DNA from: Mesobacillus jeotgali
Lineage (GTDB): Bacteria > Bacillota > Bacilli > Bacillales > Cytobacillaceae
NCBI RefSeq assembly: GCF_014856545.2
Contig: NZ_CP109811.1
Location: 2,970,001-3,034,000, forward strand
Direction: 5' to 3'
DNA length: 64,000 nucleotides
Of the stretch, positions 33,467-41,927 are shown piece after piece. The notes under the pieces were generated by a model. It made no database searches. It worked only from the letters and a program-made list of their open reading frames with translations, and was not told the origin of the DNA. How positions within the stretch are numbered: the first letter of the stretch is position 1; every line of letters starts with the position of its first letter. Made by a program: the position numbers and the translations under genes.

Positions 33467-34933
33467 TTAAACAAGTGCAGGCTCGGTTTTCCGGCCAACC
33501 CTGGACTTTTCGATAATGTCATTGGCAATCCAAACACCGCATGCGCTTGCCTGAGCCAGTCCTCTTGTGATTCCGGCTCCGTCCCCGCCAACATACAGGC
33601 CGCTTATTTCTGTTTCAAACCTGTCATTCAACTTCGGTCTTGCGGAATAGAATTTCGCCTCCACTCCGTAAAACAAAGTATGGTCTGAAGCAAGACCAGG
33701 CGTTACCTGGTTGAGCGCTTCCGTCATTTCAATCAAACTTTTCAGCGTATTATATGGAAGGACTAGCCCAAGATCCCCGGGAACTGCTTCCTTCAAAGTC
33801 GGTTCCAGGAATCCTTCTTTGATCCTTTTTTCAGTGGACCTTCTCCCTTTTAAAATATCACCATACTTTTGTACAATCAGGCCGCCATTTGAAAGACTGT
33901 TTGCCAGCCTGGAGATTTCATGGGCAAATTCATTCGGTTTATCGAATGGTTCTGAAAAAGTATGCGATACAAGCAAGGCGAAATTGGTATTGCTGCTTCC
34001 AAGATTAGGATCTTTGTAGGCATGGCCATTAGCAAGCATGATTCCAGAATGGTTCTCGACAACAACATGTCCAGAAGGATTGCTGCAGAATGTCCTGACA
34101 CTGGTCCCTACGGATGTATTGAAGATAAATTTCCCTTCATATAAATGCTCATTAATTTCCTCCATGACAACGTTGGAAGTTTCAACACGGACGCCAATGT
34201 CGACCTGGTTATTGATCATCTTAAGCCTTCTTTTTTTCATTAGCTGCGTCAGCCATTTGGAACCGTCGCGGCCAGGGGCAACTACAATTTTATCGGCAAA
34301 AATCTGCTGGCCATTCCTAAGTTCAACACCTGTGACTTTATGGCCTTCAGGCGTTTTTTCAGTAATCAAATCCTCGATTTCAGTCTTGAACGCCATATCG
34401 ACTTTTTCTTTTAAGTACTCAAATATATTTTTCAAGATTTCAAGATTCTGTTCCGTCCCAAGATGGCGTACCTGTGCCCTTAACAGTTTCAATCCTGCGG
34501 CATAGCCTCTTCTCTCAATTTCCCTGACCTTATCTGTCATTGGATCTGTAATGCTTTCTGTAGCTCCATGCTTGAGGTTAATTCCATCCACGTATTTAAT
34601 AAGCTCGACAACTTTTGAATCAGGAAGATAATCCGTCATCCATCCGCCGAATTCGCTTGTAATATTGAATTTTCCATCAGAATAGGCTCCAGCACCGCCA
34701 AATCCGTTCGTTATCGAACATGCAGGAAGGCAGCCGGCAAAATCCTTCTTCCCTGCTGCTGGCGGGCATTTCTCAATCTTCTTCTGTAAGATCGGGCAGT
34801 TCCTGCGATAAATATCATGGCCTTTATCAACAAGCAGTACTTTAGCTTCAGGCATTTTCAACGATAATTCATAACAAGTAAATATACCTGCCGGACCTGC
34901 TCCAACGACAATCACATCATAGTTTGTATTCAT
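33467..34933 (-). CDS. FAD-dependent dehydrogenase (COG2509 type)
   Basis: A 488-residue NAD(P)/FAD-dependent oxidoreductase. The dinucleotide motif VGAGPAG is at 11-17, ending in the acidic LLVDKG. Cys-rich CPILQKKIEKCPPAAGKKDFAGCLPAC (about 46-72) and GFGGAGAYSDGKFN follow. The C-terminal FAD contact is GLYVGGDGAGITRGLAQASACG. COG2509 proteins are widespread uncharacterised FAD-dependent dehydrogenases. The substrate is unknown. No operon partner. Confidence 0.9.
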   Translation of the reverse strand: MNTNYDVIVVGAGPAGIFTCYELSLKMPEAKVLLVDKGHDIYRRNCPILQKKIEKCPPAAGKKDFAGCLPACSITNGFGGAGAYSDGKFNITSEFGGWMTDYLPDSKVVELIKYVDGINLKHGATESITDPMTDKVREIERRGYAAGLKLLRAQVRHLGTEQNLEILKNIFEYLKEKVDMAFKTEIEDLITEKTPEGHKVTGVELRNGQQIFADKIVVAPGRDGSKWLTQLMKKRRLKMINNQVDIGVRVETSNVVMEEINEHLYEGKFIFNTSVGTSVRTFCSNPSGHVVVENHSGIMLANGHAYKDPNLGSSNTNFALLVSHTFSEPFDKPNEFAHEISRLANSLSNGGLIVQKYGDILKGRRSTEKRIKEGFLEPTLKEAVPGDLGLVLPYNTLKSLIEMTEALNQVTPGLASDHTLFYGVEAKFYSARPKLNDRFETEISGLYVGGDGAGITRGLAQASACGVWIANDIIEKSRVGRKTEPALV

Positions 34934-35065
34934 ACAGCATCCCCCGCCAATCAGTTTTTTGCTTAACCATTGGTAAATATAACAAACTTAAGCAATGTAG
35001 TCAATATTAATCACGAACTATATATCAATTTATATATTATAATGTTCGTATTTATTTGAAACAAA

Positions 35066-35096
35066 ATAAGAGGCTGCCTGCTGTCAGACAACCTCT
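35066..35096 (-). terminator. yjcZ-type gene terminator
   Basis: AGAGGTTGTC...GGCAGCCTCT imperfect stem followed by TATTTTGTTT on the minus strand. Confidence 0.7.
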
Positions 35097-35122
35097 CTAA
35101 TTACTTTATCTTAGCTCATTTT

Positions 35123-35320
35123 TTACCAGTTATAGCTGCAGCATGCGCCAATGATGATTAACAAGATAAACAGAACAACGATCAATGCAAAACCGCCGTA
35201 TCCGTAACCAGCACCGCCCACTCCTGCATAAGGATAACCTCCGCCACAGAAAGTGCCATGCATTGGTGCTGTTCCAACCGGTGATGTTACAGGCATTGGG
35301 GCATTATCATATCCGTACAT
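35123..35320 (-). CDS. YjcZ-family sporulation peptide
   Basis: A 65-residue protein. The Gly/Tyr/Pro-rich first 42 residues (GGGYPYAGVGGAGYGYGG) precede a strongly hydrophobic C-terminal segment (FALIVVLFILLIIIGACC) and a SYNW end, the hallmark of the YjcZ family of small sporulation proteins. GAGGAG lies upstream of the ATG. A sigma-K-like promoter is present 46 bp before the start, which fits late mother-cell expression. Confidence 0.92.
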   Translation of the reverse strand: MYGYDNAPMPVTSPVGTAPMHGTFCGGGYPYAGVGGAGYGYGGFALIVVLFILLIIIGACCSYNW

Positions 35321-35365
35321 TAAAAACCACTCCTCGTTTGTTTTTGAATTGCTTTCCCTTTACGG

Positions 35366-35392
35366 TATGATATGGGTACTTGACCCGTTTGT
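35366..35392 (-). promoter_or_regulatory. Putative sigma-K promoter
   Basis: On the minus strand AC-N16-CATATCATA, matching the sigma-K consensus (AC, then CATANNNTA). It lies just upstream of the YjcZ-type gene. Confidence 0.55.
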
Positions 35393-35535
35393 GCATTAGC
35401 CCATTTTTAAAAAAATATCGATTCAATAAAAGAAATGAATTACAGTCTGCGCGCTGAAAAATTTCTTTTCACAGGGACTGTACTAGCAGTTACAATTAGC
35501 TTAAAGGCTTACTTTCCGGAGGGATACCAACACGA

Positions 35536-36630
35536 ATGAAATCCAGCGCTAGAAAAGTATTCAGTATAGTTTTTCTTACCGCCGCAGTTATTTCCTTTTT
35601 AGCGATACAGTCAGAACATTACCTTTCCGAGGATTTATCAGTATATGAGAAGATCGAAGCAGGTTCATCATTTAATTATTTGGTCATCGGCGACAGCATT
35701 GGCCGAGGTGCTGGAGCAGAAAATAAAAATTTGCGCTGGTACAGCCAGCTTGAAGTGCTTTTAAAGGATTTCAGCGGGACCCGGGCACGCAGGAATATGC
35801 TCGTCCAAAGCGGAGCAACAGCCTTCGAAGGAATTTACAAACTCCAAAAAGCTCCAAAATTCCGGGATATTGATCTCATCTTTATCGTTTTTGGTGAAAA
35901 TGATCGAAAATACATGGACTCCGAACAATTCACTTTTTTTTATGAAAAATTAATCCGAGATGCCAAGGAGCGTTACCCAGGATCTGAAATCATTACCATC
36001 ATTGAAAGTCCTTTGAAACAGGAACAATTTGCTGATGCGATTAAAAGAGTATCCGTCCATTACGGAGCAAAGCCGCTGGACATGCGCATTCCCTTTAAGC
36101 AATCAGGAATGCTTACTGAGCAGCTTACGACGGATACTGTACATCCTAACGGCAAGGGATACCAGTTGTATGCAGCTTCAATACTTGAACTGATTAAGAA
36201 TAATATCGAACTAGATGCCGAGATTGCCAGTCTGCCAAAGCCATTGACCAGGGAGCAGACCTTATCCTTCTATGAAAAAAAGAACTTATCTGGAAGCAAA
36301 GGGTTCGTCATCGAAAACGGAATAAATATAAGCAAAAGAACTGGTGATTATCTAGAGTATGAGTTCAAAGGCTCCATCCTTGGGGTAAAAGCTATTCGCA
36401 GTCAGGACGGGGGGATGCTGAGGGTATATATTGACGGGGAATATATCAGGACAATTTCCACCTGGTGGCCTTTCACACGTGAAAGGTATCTGTATATCGC
36501 AAGCGGCCTGGATGAAGGCCGACACACGGTCCGGTTTGAAACAGTCGAAACAACGTCTTCAAACATTACCAGTGAAAAGCAAATCACCCAGATTTCTTCG
36601 ATTATCGTTACGAAGGATAAGAAAAAATAA
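35536..36630 (+). CDS. Membrane-anchored SGNH hydrolase
   Basis: A 364-residue protein with an uncleaved N-terminal anchor (about 8-24). SGNH blocks: GDSIGRG (nucleophile Ser), the Gly block within VQSGAT, GEND (Asn block) and DTVHPNGKGY (Asp-His). A C-terminal beta-rich domain of about 130 residues (about 230-360; GSILGVKAIRSQDGGMLRVYIDGEYI) resembles the carbohydrate-binding modules found in such esterases. It is likely an extracellular deacylase of a glycan or lipid. The ribosome site GGAGGG is somewhat far (12 bases) from the ATG. Confidence 0.9.
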   Translation: MKSSARKVFSIVFLTAAVISFLAIQSEHYLSEDLSVYEKIEAGSSFNYLVIGDSIGRGAGAENKNLRWYSQLEVLLKDFSGTRARRNMLVQSGATAFEGIYKLQKAPKFRDIDLIFIVFGENDRKYMDSEQFTFFYEKLIRDAKERYPGSEIITIIESPLKQEQFADAIKRVSVHYGAKPLDMRIPFKQSGMLTEQLTTDTVHPNGKGYQLYAASILELIKNNIELDAEIASLPKPLTREQTLSFYEKKNLSGSKGFVIENGINISKRTGDYLEYEFKGSILGVKAIRSQDGGMLRVYIDGEYIRTISTWWPFTRERYLYIASGLDEGRHTVRFETVETTSSNITSEKQITQISSIIVTKDKKK

Positions 36631-36693
36631 TCATAGAAAAACTCTGTAAAAAAGTGTATGATACTTCCATATGTTTGGAATAAGGAGTTTACC

Positions 36694-37299
36694 ATGAAAA
36701 GTGTATTGAAGAACTTCATTAACGGGATCCTGACAATAGTCCCAATTATTCTCGTTATCTATGTCATTTATAAAGTATTCATGTTTTTAGACAGCCTTCT
36801 TGGAAATGTACTGAAACCATACTTACAAGAAAGGTACATTCCTGGCATTGGCCTTCTGACAACCCTGATCCTGATTACCATTCTGGGATGGCTGTCAACC
36901 CGGTTCATCACTGGAAGTATCATTAAGCTAATTGATAAGCTTCTGGAAAAAACTCCTTTTGTAAAAACGGTTTATTCAGTTATAAAGGATACTGTCCATT
37001 CCTTCCTTGGTGAGAAAAAGTCATTTTCCAAGGTTGCTCTGGTTACAATACCAGGTACCCATATGAAGAGTCTCGGTTTCATCACAACAGATGACCTGAA
37101 GGCATTCCATGAGCCATTGGCAGAGTATGTTGCTGTCTACGTGCCTCAAACGTTTCAGGTAGCAGGTTTCACCTTCCTGATTCCTAAAACTGATGTAGAA
37201 ATCATTGATGTAAAACCAGAAGATGCAATGAAATTCATCCTATCAGGCGGGATGACCTCTCCTAATGGACAAAAATCCGTCAATGAAAACGGCCGCTGA
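36694..37299 (+). CDS. DUF502 membrane protein
   Basis: A 201-residue protein with two N-terminal membrane helices (about 8-32 and 46-69) and a soluble C-terminal domain. The DUF502 signature is visible: PGIGLL, TPFVKTVYSVIKDTVHSF, VALVTIPG and FLIPKTDVEIIDVKPEDAMKFILSGGM. Start: ATG preceded by AAGGAG. Function is not known. It follows the SGNH gene by 63 bp and probably is co-transcribed. Confidence 0.92.
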   Translation: MKSVLKNFINGILTIVPIILVIYVIYKVFMFLDSLLGNVLKPYLQERYIPGIGLLTTLILITILGWLSTRFITGSIIKLIDKLLEKTPFVKTVYSVIKDTVHSFLGEKKSFSKVALVTIPGTHMKSLGFITTDDLKAFHEPLAEYVAVYVPQTFQVAGFTFLIPKTDVEIIDVKPEDAMKFILSGGMTSPNGQKSVNENGR

Positions 37300-37322
37300 A
37301 TCAGCGGCTGTTTTTCATTGAC
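37279..37322. terminator. Terminator with a long extended stem
   Basis: GTCAATGAAAA-CGGCCGCTGA pairs with TCAGCGGCTG-TTTTTCATTGAC. The hairpin includes the last codons of the DUF502 gene and can stop transcripts from both sides. Confidence 0.85.
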
Positions 37323-37361
37323 GAACAACTCTTTCGGCTCTTTTCGAGTATACGCACTTAC

Positions 37362-37880
37362 CTATTCAAAAGTCACTTCCAGGATAGGTGTCGTGCCCTT
37401 TTCAACATTTCCTTCTGTTAAGACCTTCAATGATGCAGCCTGATCCGTGTTAGTGATAATAATCGGTGTTACTGTACTCTTTGCTTTTTCGCTGATAACG
37501 GAAAGGTCAAAGGTTACCAGTTTATCGCCTTCCTTGACTTTGTCGCCTTGTGCTACATGTGTTTCGAACCCTTCTCCCTTGAGAGAAACAGTCTCTAATC
37601 CAATATGGATCAATAGCTCTGCTCCGTTTTTCGCTCTTATTCCGACCGCGTGCTTAGTCGGGAAAACCTGAATGATTTCACCTTCGACCGGTGACACGAC
37701 AACCCCCTCTGAAGGTTCAATCGCTACTCCGTCCCCCATCATTTTTTCTGAAAAGACAGGATCAGGAACTGCACTTAAATTTACTGCATTCCCTGTAATT
37801 GGTGCTAGCAGCTGGATTGTTTTTACCTGCTCTTCTTTTTTTCCAAATAATTTTTTAAACAAACGAATCATTCCTTCCAT
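37362..37880 (-). CDS. crr: Stand-alone PTS glucose-type IIA protein (Crr/YpqE)
   Basis: A 172-residue EIIA-Glc domain: LLAPITGNAVNLSAVPDPVFSEKMMGDGVAIEPSEG and the phospho-His in LLIHIGLETVSLKGEGF. It accepts phosphate from HPr and passes it to IIB domains of permeases that lack their own IIA. In B. subtilis YpqE serves several such sugars. Two starts are possible (ATG at 37880 or three codons later); no ideal ribosome site decides between them. Monocistronic. Confidence 0.93.
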   Translation of the reverse strand: MEGMIRLFKKLFGKKEEQVKTIQLLAPITGNAVNLSAVPDPVFSEKMMGDGVAIEPSEGVVVSPVEGEIIQVFPTKHAVGIRAKNGAELLIHIGLETVSLKGEGFETHVAQGDKVKEGDKLVTFDLSVISEKAKSTVTPIIITNTDQAASLKVLTEGNVEKGTTPILEVTFE

Positions 37881-37920
37881 TCATAGAGCTATGATTAATC
37901 CTTGTTTAATTATCCTAAGA

Positions 37921-38358
37921 TTAATCCTGGAACAGCTTAAGGTACTCTCCATACCCTTCCTCTTCCATTTTTTCCTTCGGAACAAACCTCAATGCAGCGG
38001 AATTAATGCAATATCGCAGGCCATTCTCTCCGGGACCATCATCAAACACATGGCCCAGATGAGAATCTGCTGTTTTACTGCGCACTTCAGTCCTGACCAT
38101 AAAATGGCTAAGGTCTTGTTTTTCAGTTATTTCTTCCTCCATGATCGGCTTGGTAAAACTTGGCCAGCCGCATCCCGCATCATATTTATCCCGGGAACTA
38201 AATAAAGGCTTGCCAGAGACAATATCAACATATATCCCTTCTCGCAGATCATTCCAATACTCATTCCTGAATGGCGGTTCTGTTCCATTATTCTGCGTAA
38301 CTTCATATTGCATGGGTGTCAATCTTTTCTTTAACTCCTCTGGATCTTTCTTCATCAT
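37921..38358 (-). CDS. msrB: Peptide-methionine (R)-S-oxide reductase MsrB
   Basis: A 145-residue MsrB. The fold is marked by [29 protein letters not shown] and the catalytic Cys in [13 protein letters not shown]. The zinc-binding CxxC pairs of many MsrBs are absent, so this is the zinc-free type, with the resolving Cys in GCGWPSF. It repairs the R isomer of Met sulfoxide. Start chosen at the ATG that overlaps the msrA stop, after GGGGGGAAAAGG; the frame opens five codons earlier. Confidence 0.95.
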   Translation of the reverse strand: MMKKDPEELKKRLTPMQYEVTQNNGTEPPFRNEYWNDLREGIYVDIVSGKPLFSSRDKYDAGCGWPSFTKPIMEEEITEKQDLSHFMVRTEVRSKTADSHLGHVFDDGPGENGLRYCINSAALRFVPKEKMEEEGYGEYLKLFQD

Positions 38359-38894
38359 TCCTTTTCCCCCCAATGATTCCTGATAAAAGCTTTGCGCCCT
38401 GAACCGATTTGATAAGCATTGTATCTTTCAGGGTTTTTCTTATAATAATCCTGATGGTATGTCTCTGCAGGATAAAACGTTTTGGCCGGCAAGATCTGGG
38501 TAACGATATGTTTCGTGAAAACCCCACTATCTGCAAGCTTTTGTTTTGATTCTTCAGCAAGCTGTCTTTGTTCTTCATTATGATAAAAAATCGCGGTTTG
38601 GTATGATTGTCCCCTGTCGTAAAACTGGCCTCCTGGGTCGGTCGGATCTATTTGCTGCCAGTATAACTCGAGCAGCTTCTCATAAGGAAAGATTTCCGGA
38701 TTGTATGTGATTTGCACGGCTTCATAATGTCCGGTGGTCTCGCTGCAAACCTGCTCATATGTAGGATTTTCAGTCGTGCCTCCAGTATAGCCGGAAACAA
38801 CGCTGACAATGCCAGGCTGCTCATCAAACGGCTTGACCATGCACCAGAAACACCCTCCGGCAAATGTCGCAAGCTCTTGATTACCTTTTTCCAT
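38355..38894 (-). CDS. msrA: Peptide-methionine (S)-S-oxide reductase MsrA
   Basis: A 179-residue MsrA with the catalytic motif [33 protein letters not shown] and the C-terminal [22 protein letters not shown]. It reduces the S isomer of Met sulfoxide in proteins, with thioredoxin as reductant. AAGAGGTG precedes the ATG. Overlap with msrB by four bases shows translational coupling. Confidence 0.96.
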   Translation of the reverse strand: MEKGNQELATFAGGCFWCMVKPFDEQPGIVSVVSGYTGGTTENPTYEQVCSETTGHYEAVQITYNPEIFPYEKLLELYWQQIDPTDPGGQFYDRGQSYQTAIFYHNEEQRQLAEESKQKLADSGVFTKHIVTQILPAKTFYPAETYHQDYYKKNPERYNAYQIGSGRKAFIRNHWGEKE

Positions 38895-39007
38895 AGTGAC
38901 ACCTCTTCTTTCAAGCTTTGGATAAATGGATGAAACACTCTACTCAAATACTTATTCCCTATTCTATTACTTTTAAAGCAAAAAACACATTCAGAAGCCT
39001 TCAAATG

Positions 39008-39038
39008 ATAAAAGCCCCTCCAGAGAAGGGACTTTTCA
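39008..39038 (-). terminator. rsgA terminator
   Basis: AAAAGTCCCTTCTCTGGAGGGGCTTTT hairpin with A/T tracts on both sides. Confidence 0.8.
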
Positions 39039-40112
39039 TTATTTTCGTTTATGCTTTGAATTGTGGCGGACTTCCTTGCTGATGTTTTTCCAGTGCTTCT
39101 TTTCCTCAGCTTGCGCCTTTTTATCCAGCTTCCTGTCAATATAGGCCAATTCTTTTTGCAGCTTTTTATAGCTGGCAAGCCTGTTTTCATCCAGAATTCC
39201 TTCATAGATGGCTGACCAAACTGCACAGCCTGGTTCATTATTATGACTGCAATCGCGGAATTTACAGGATTCAGCATATTTTTCAATATCAGCGAAACTT
39301 TCTGCAATTCCATCCTCACTCGTCCAGAGCTGGATTTCCCTCATACCTGGGGTGTCAATCAGTATCGCTCCTCCAGGAAGGAGAACCATTTCCCGATGGG
39401 TCGTAGTATGCTTGCCCTTATCATCGCTTTCCCTGATGTCCTGGACCAGCTGCTTTTCAAAGCCTGTAAAGTAATTGACTAGACTAGACTTGCCTACTCC
39501 CGAAGAACCTATCAAGGCTACTGTTTGGCCAGGAGCAAGATATGGTTGCAGTTCCTGTATGCCCGTACCCTCGAGAACACTTACTGCGATTACAGGTACC
39601 CCGATCGCCACTGTTGAAACTAGATCCATTTTGGCTTTTAGGTCAGTCACTAAATCTGCTTTGCTTAAAATAATGACAGGATTTGATCCACTTTCCCAGG
39701 CGAGCAGCAGGTATCGTTCAATCCTTCTCAGATTCAGATCATCATTCAGTGAATTTACGATGAACACAGTATCAACATTCGCTGCGACTATTTGCTCCTC
39801 GGTGATTTGCCCGGCAGCCTTTCTCGAAAACTTGCTTTTACGGGGCAGAATTCCCTTGATTAATCCTCGCATTTCGCCTGGAGAAGTTTGTACGGAAACC
39901 CAGTCACCGACTGCCGGGAGGTCTTCCCGGCCGTTTGCATCAAATGTCAATTTACCAGCTAGTGTGCAGAGGTATTCTCCATCTTCCAGCCACACCCGAT
40001 AACTGTGCTTATGCTCTAACGCTACCCTGCCGAGCTTGATTCCATCAGGATAATTTTCTTTAAAATGGCTGTTCAATTCAGCCGTAATACCGATATTTTC
40101 AAAATTCTTCAA
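39039..40112 (-). CDS. rsgA: Ribosome small-subunit-dependent GTPase RsgA
   Basis: A 357-residue circularly permuted GTPase. An N-terminal OB fold (about 1-105) is followed by G4 (SKADL) before G1 (GSSGVGKSSLVN), G2/G3 (HTTTHREM; DTPGMRE) and a zinc-binding C-terminal domain (CKFRDCSHNNEPGC). It matures and checks the 30S subunit. It is longer than the usual 290-300-residue Bacillus RsgA (YloQ), which suggests a second, longer paralogue. The TTG start has GGAGGAT upstream. A small promoter-peptide-terminator unit precedes it. Confidence 0.93.
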   Translation of the reverse strand: MKNFENIGITAELNSHFKENYPDGIKLGRVALEHKHSYRVWLEDGEYLCTLAGKLTFDANGREDLPAVGDWVSVQTSPGEMRGLIKGILPRKSKFSRKAAGQITEEQIVAANVDTVFIVNSLNDDLNLRRIERYLLLAWESGSNPVIILSKADLVTDLKAKMDLVSTVAIGVPVIAVSVLEGTGIQELQPYLAPGQTVALIGSSGVGKSSLVNYFTGFEKQLVQDIRESDDKGKHTTTHREMVLLPGGAILIDTPGMREIQLWTSEDGIAESFADIEKYAESCKFRDCSHNNEPGCAVWSAIYEGILDENRLASYKKLQKELAYIDRKLDKKAQAEEKKHWKNISKEVRHNSKHKRK

Positions 40113-40142
40113 TTCTCTTATCCTCCAATATGCTTTCCGAAA

Positions 40143-40176
40143 TATAAAAAACCACAGGCACGCACAGCCCGTGGTT
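40143..40176 (-). terminator. Terminator between the 25-codon ORF and rsgA
   Basis: AACCACGGGC-TGTGCGT-GCCTGTGGTT followed by T4-5 on the minus strand, 25 bases after the small ORF stop and 30 before the rsgA start. Confidence 0.75.
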
Positions 40177-40200
40177 CATAAGCATGGAGAAAAAAGACTA

Positions 40201-40278
40201 TCAGTCAGTTGATCCGCTTAGGTTAGGGGCCGTGCAATAAGTAACATCCAACATCAATACATTTAACATCCTGCTCAT
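40201..40278 (-). CDS. 25-codon small ORF, leader-peptide candidate
   Basis: An ATG preceded by GGTGGAG (four bases) opens 25 codons: MSRMLNVLMLD then VTYCTAPNLSGSTD and a stop. It lies 27 bp after a near-consensus sigma-A -10 element (40312) and before a terminator, so it forms a complete small unit upstream of rsgA. The amino acids are not those of a classical amino-acid leader. Either it is a regulatory leader for rsgA, or a free small peptide. Confidence 0.55.
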   Translation of the reverse strand: MSRMLNVLMLDVTYCTAPNLSGSTD

Positions 40279-40311
40279 TACACTCCACCTGCCTCTCGTT
40301 TAATTATTTAT

Positions 40312-40340
40312 AGTATATGGAAAAACATTCCTCATGTAAA
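40312..40340 (-). promoter_or_regulatory. Sigma-A promoter of the small unit upstream of rsgA
   Basis: TTTACA (40335-40340), a 17-bp spacer and TATACT (40312-40317) on the minus strand, each 5 of 6 to consensus. Confidence 0.75.
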
Positions 40341-40445
40341 GACTTATTTCAAATTTTTCATAAACTGCAGACACTGATTCGCACCTATTGCGCCCAATTT
40401 GCATATTTTACATTTGAGCATTCAATAAATTTAGGAGTGAGGGGT

Positions 40446-41207
40446 ATGTCCATCAGGAACCAGAATGATTACCTTCATAAAGCGGCCATGTATGATCTTT
40501 TGGCTAATTACTATAAATACCTTGATCCAAATCAGCACGTCATGTATTACCACAAGCACCTGCGAAATTTAAATAAAGCTGTCCAGCTAATGCGCTCCCA
40601 AACTATTCAGGCAAGTCCATCCAACTCATTGCCATCCATGGTGCGTTTTTTGCATGCTTCCCCCGCGGTAAAGAATGTCGATATTTATGTAAATGGCAGC
40701 CGAGTTGTCCGCGACTTCAGCTATAAAAACAGTAGCAGCCATATGCAGCTTCCGCCAGGCAAATATCAAGTCGACATATATCCTGCAGGCGAAAGCGTTT
40801 CTACTGTAATCAGCAAAAAGATTATGGTTGAACCAGGGAGCATTTACACAGCTACCATTGCCGGGCCAGCTAATAACCTAAGGCTGCTTACTTTCGAAGA
40901 CAACCCGCAAACACCTGTGGGAGAAACAAAAGCAAGATTTATCCACCTATCCCCAGACGCGCCGGCTGTTGATATCACAGGGTTAAATGGAGACGTGATA
41001 TTCCCGAACGTATCCTATAAACAGGCAACAACATATCTGGCCCTGAGTCCAATGACCGTAACATTGGAAGCTAAAGTTGCAGGCACCAAGAACACAGTCG
41101 TTACCATCCCTGATGTCAAATTGGAGCCAAACAATGCCTATACGATTGTCGCAGTAGGCACTGCCAAAGGAGAACCCCCAATTGAAGTAATTATATTGCA
41201 AGGGTGA
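40446..41207 (+). CDS. DUF4397 domain protein
   Basis: A 253-residue protein without signal peptide. The N-terminal part (1-45; YLHKAAMYDLLANYYKYLDPNQHVMYYHKHLRN) is helical. Two DUF4397 beta-sandwich repeats follow: VRFLHASPAVKNVDIYVNGSRVVRDFSYKNSSSHMQLPPG and ARFIHLSPDAPAVDITGLNGDVIFPNVSYKQATTYLALSP. DUF4397 proteins are often cell-surface; here export is not evident, and the helical N-terminus is reminiscent of spore-surface proteins. Start: ATG behind GGAGTGAGGGG; the frame extends 43 codons upstream. Monocistronic. Confidence 0.9.
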   Translation: MSIRNQNDYLHKAAMYDLLANYYKYLDPNQHVMYYHKHLRNLNKAVQLMRSQTIQASPSNSLPSMVRFLHASPAVKNVDIYVNGSRVVRDFSYKNSSSHMQLPPGKYQVDIYPAGESVSTVISKKIMVEPGSIYTATIAGPANNLRLLTFEDNPQTPVGETKARFIHLSPDAPAVDITGLNGDVIFPNVSYKQATTYLALSPMTVTLEAKVAGTKNTVVTIPDVKLEPNNAYTIVAVGTAKGEPPIEVIILQG

Positions 41208-41209
41208 AA

Positions 41210-41237
41210 AGGCCGGGCGACCGGCCTGACTTTTTTC
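41210..41237 (+). terminator. Terminator of the DUF4397 gene
   Basis: AGGCCGG-GCGA-CCGGCCT followed by GACTTTTTTC. Confidence 0.9.
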
Positions 41238-41276
41238 TGCTAACTGGCCATTTTCCGCATCTTTGCCATATAAAGT

Positions 41277-41311
41277 AAAAAAAGAAGGCACCTAAAAGAG
41301 TACCTTCTTAA
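41277..41311 (-). terminator. Terminator of the ypmRS genes
   Basis: AAGAAGGTACTCTTTTAGGTGCCTTCTT followed by a T-run on the minus strand; it starts at the ypmS stop. Confidence 0.85.
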
Positions 41312-41892
41312 TCTGCTGGAACAAGCAGGGTGAATTTAATGTTGTCCTTTTTCAAATCGAATTCATTTACCCGGACTTTGATATCACTTTTCAGCTTCAG
41401 CCTCTGCATAGAGACGTATACTCTCTCTTCCTTTGGCTGGATATTCACGGCATCCGGCATATCGTAGCTGTCCCGGACGAATTTAAGTACAGTTGATACA
41501 GGAAGATTGAGTTTCCCTACTGAAATGGATCTCTGTTTTAAAATTAAATCACCATTCTTCAACGCCTGCGGTTCAAAGGTAAGACGCAATTCAAGCTCTT
41601 GGCTGAAGAGCGGAAGCGTCCCATATAACTCAACCTCATCTGTCAGCAATACTTGATAATCAATCTGACTATTTTTTGCTTCTTCTTCTAAGTAATGATT
41701 GATCACTCTGTTTAAATCACGTTTATTGGTCGATACATTAAGTGCAACATCATCCGATCCAGCTCCACTAGCTCCTGGCTCTGGTTTAGACTCCTCAACT
41801 GGTGAAGCAACGAGGACCCAAACCAACAGGATGGCTGCAGCCACGATACCCAATAGAATAAAAAATCCGATTTTCCATTTATTTTTCGTCAT
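41308..41892 (-). CDS. ypmS: YpmS family protein
   Basis: A 194-residue protein with an N-terminal membrane anchor (about 7-30) and an extracytoplasmic domain (about 45-194; YQVLLTDEVELYGTLPLFSQELELRLTFEPQALKNGDLILKQRSISVGKLNLP), which is the DUF2140/YpmS signature. It is co-transcribed with ypmR, an SGNH lipoprotein, 35 bp apart. Function is unknown; the pair suggests an envelope task. Confidence 0.93.
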   Translation of the reverse strand: MTKNKWKIGFFILLGIVAAAILLVWVLVASPVEESKPEPGASGAGSDDVALNVSTNKRDLNRVINHYLEEEAKNSQIDYQVLLTDEVELYGTLPLFSQELELRLTFEPQALKNGDLILKQRSISVGKLNLPVSTVLKFVRDSYDMPDAVNIQPKEERVYVSMQRLKLKSDIKVRVNEFDLKKDNIKFTLLVPAD

Positions 41893-41927
41893 AAATCTTT
41901 GTAACTCCTCTTCCCAATCTCATTACC

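Noticed and set aside
38648..39319. 223-codon minus-strand frame overlapping msrA and rsgA
   Set aside because: It overlaps two certain genes in another frame and has no start context.
40780..40800. cre-like sequence (GAAAGCGTTTC)
   Set aside because: It is inside the DUF4397 coding region and departs from the CcpA consensus.
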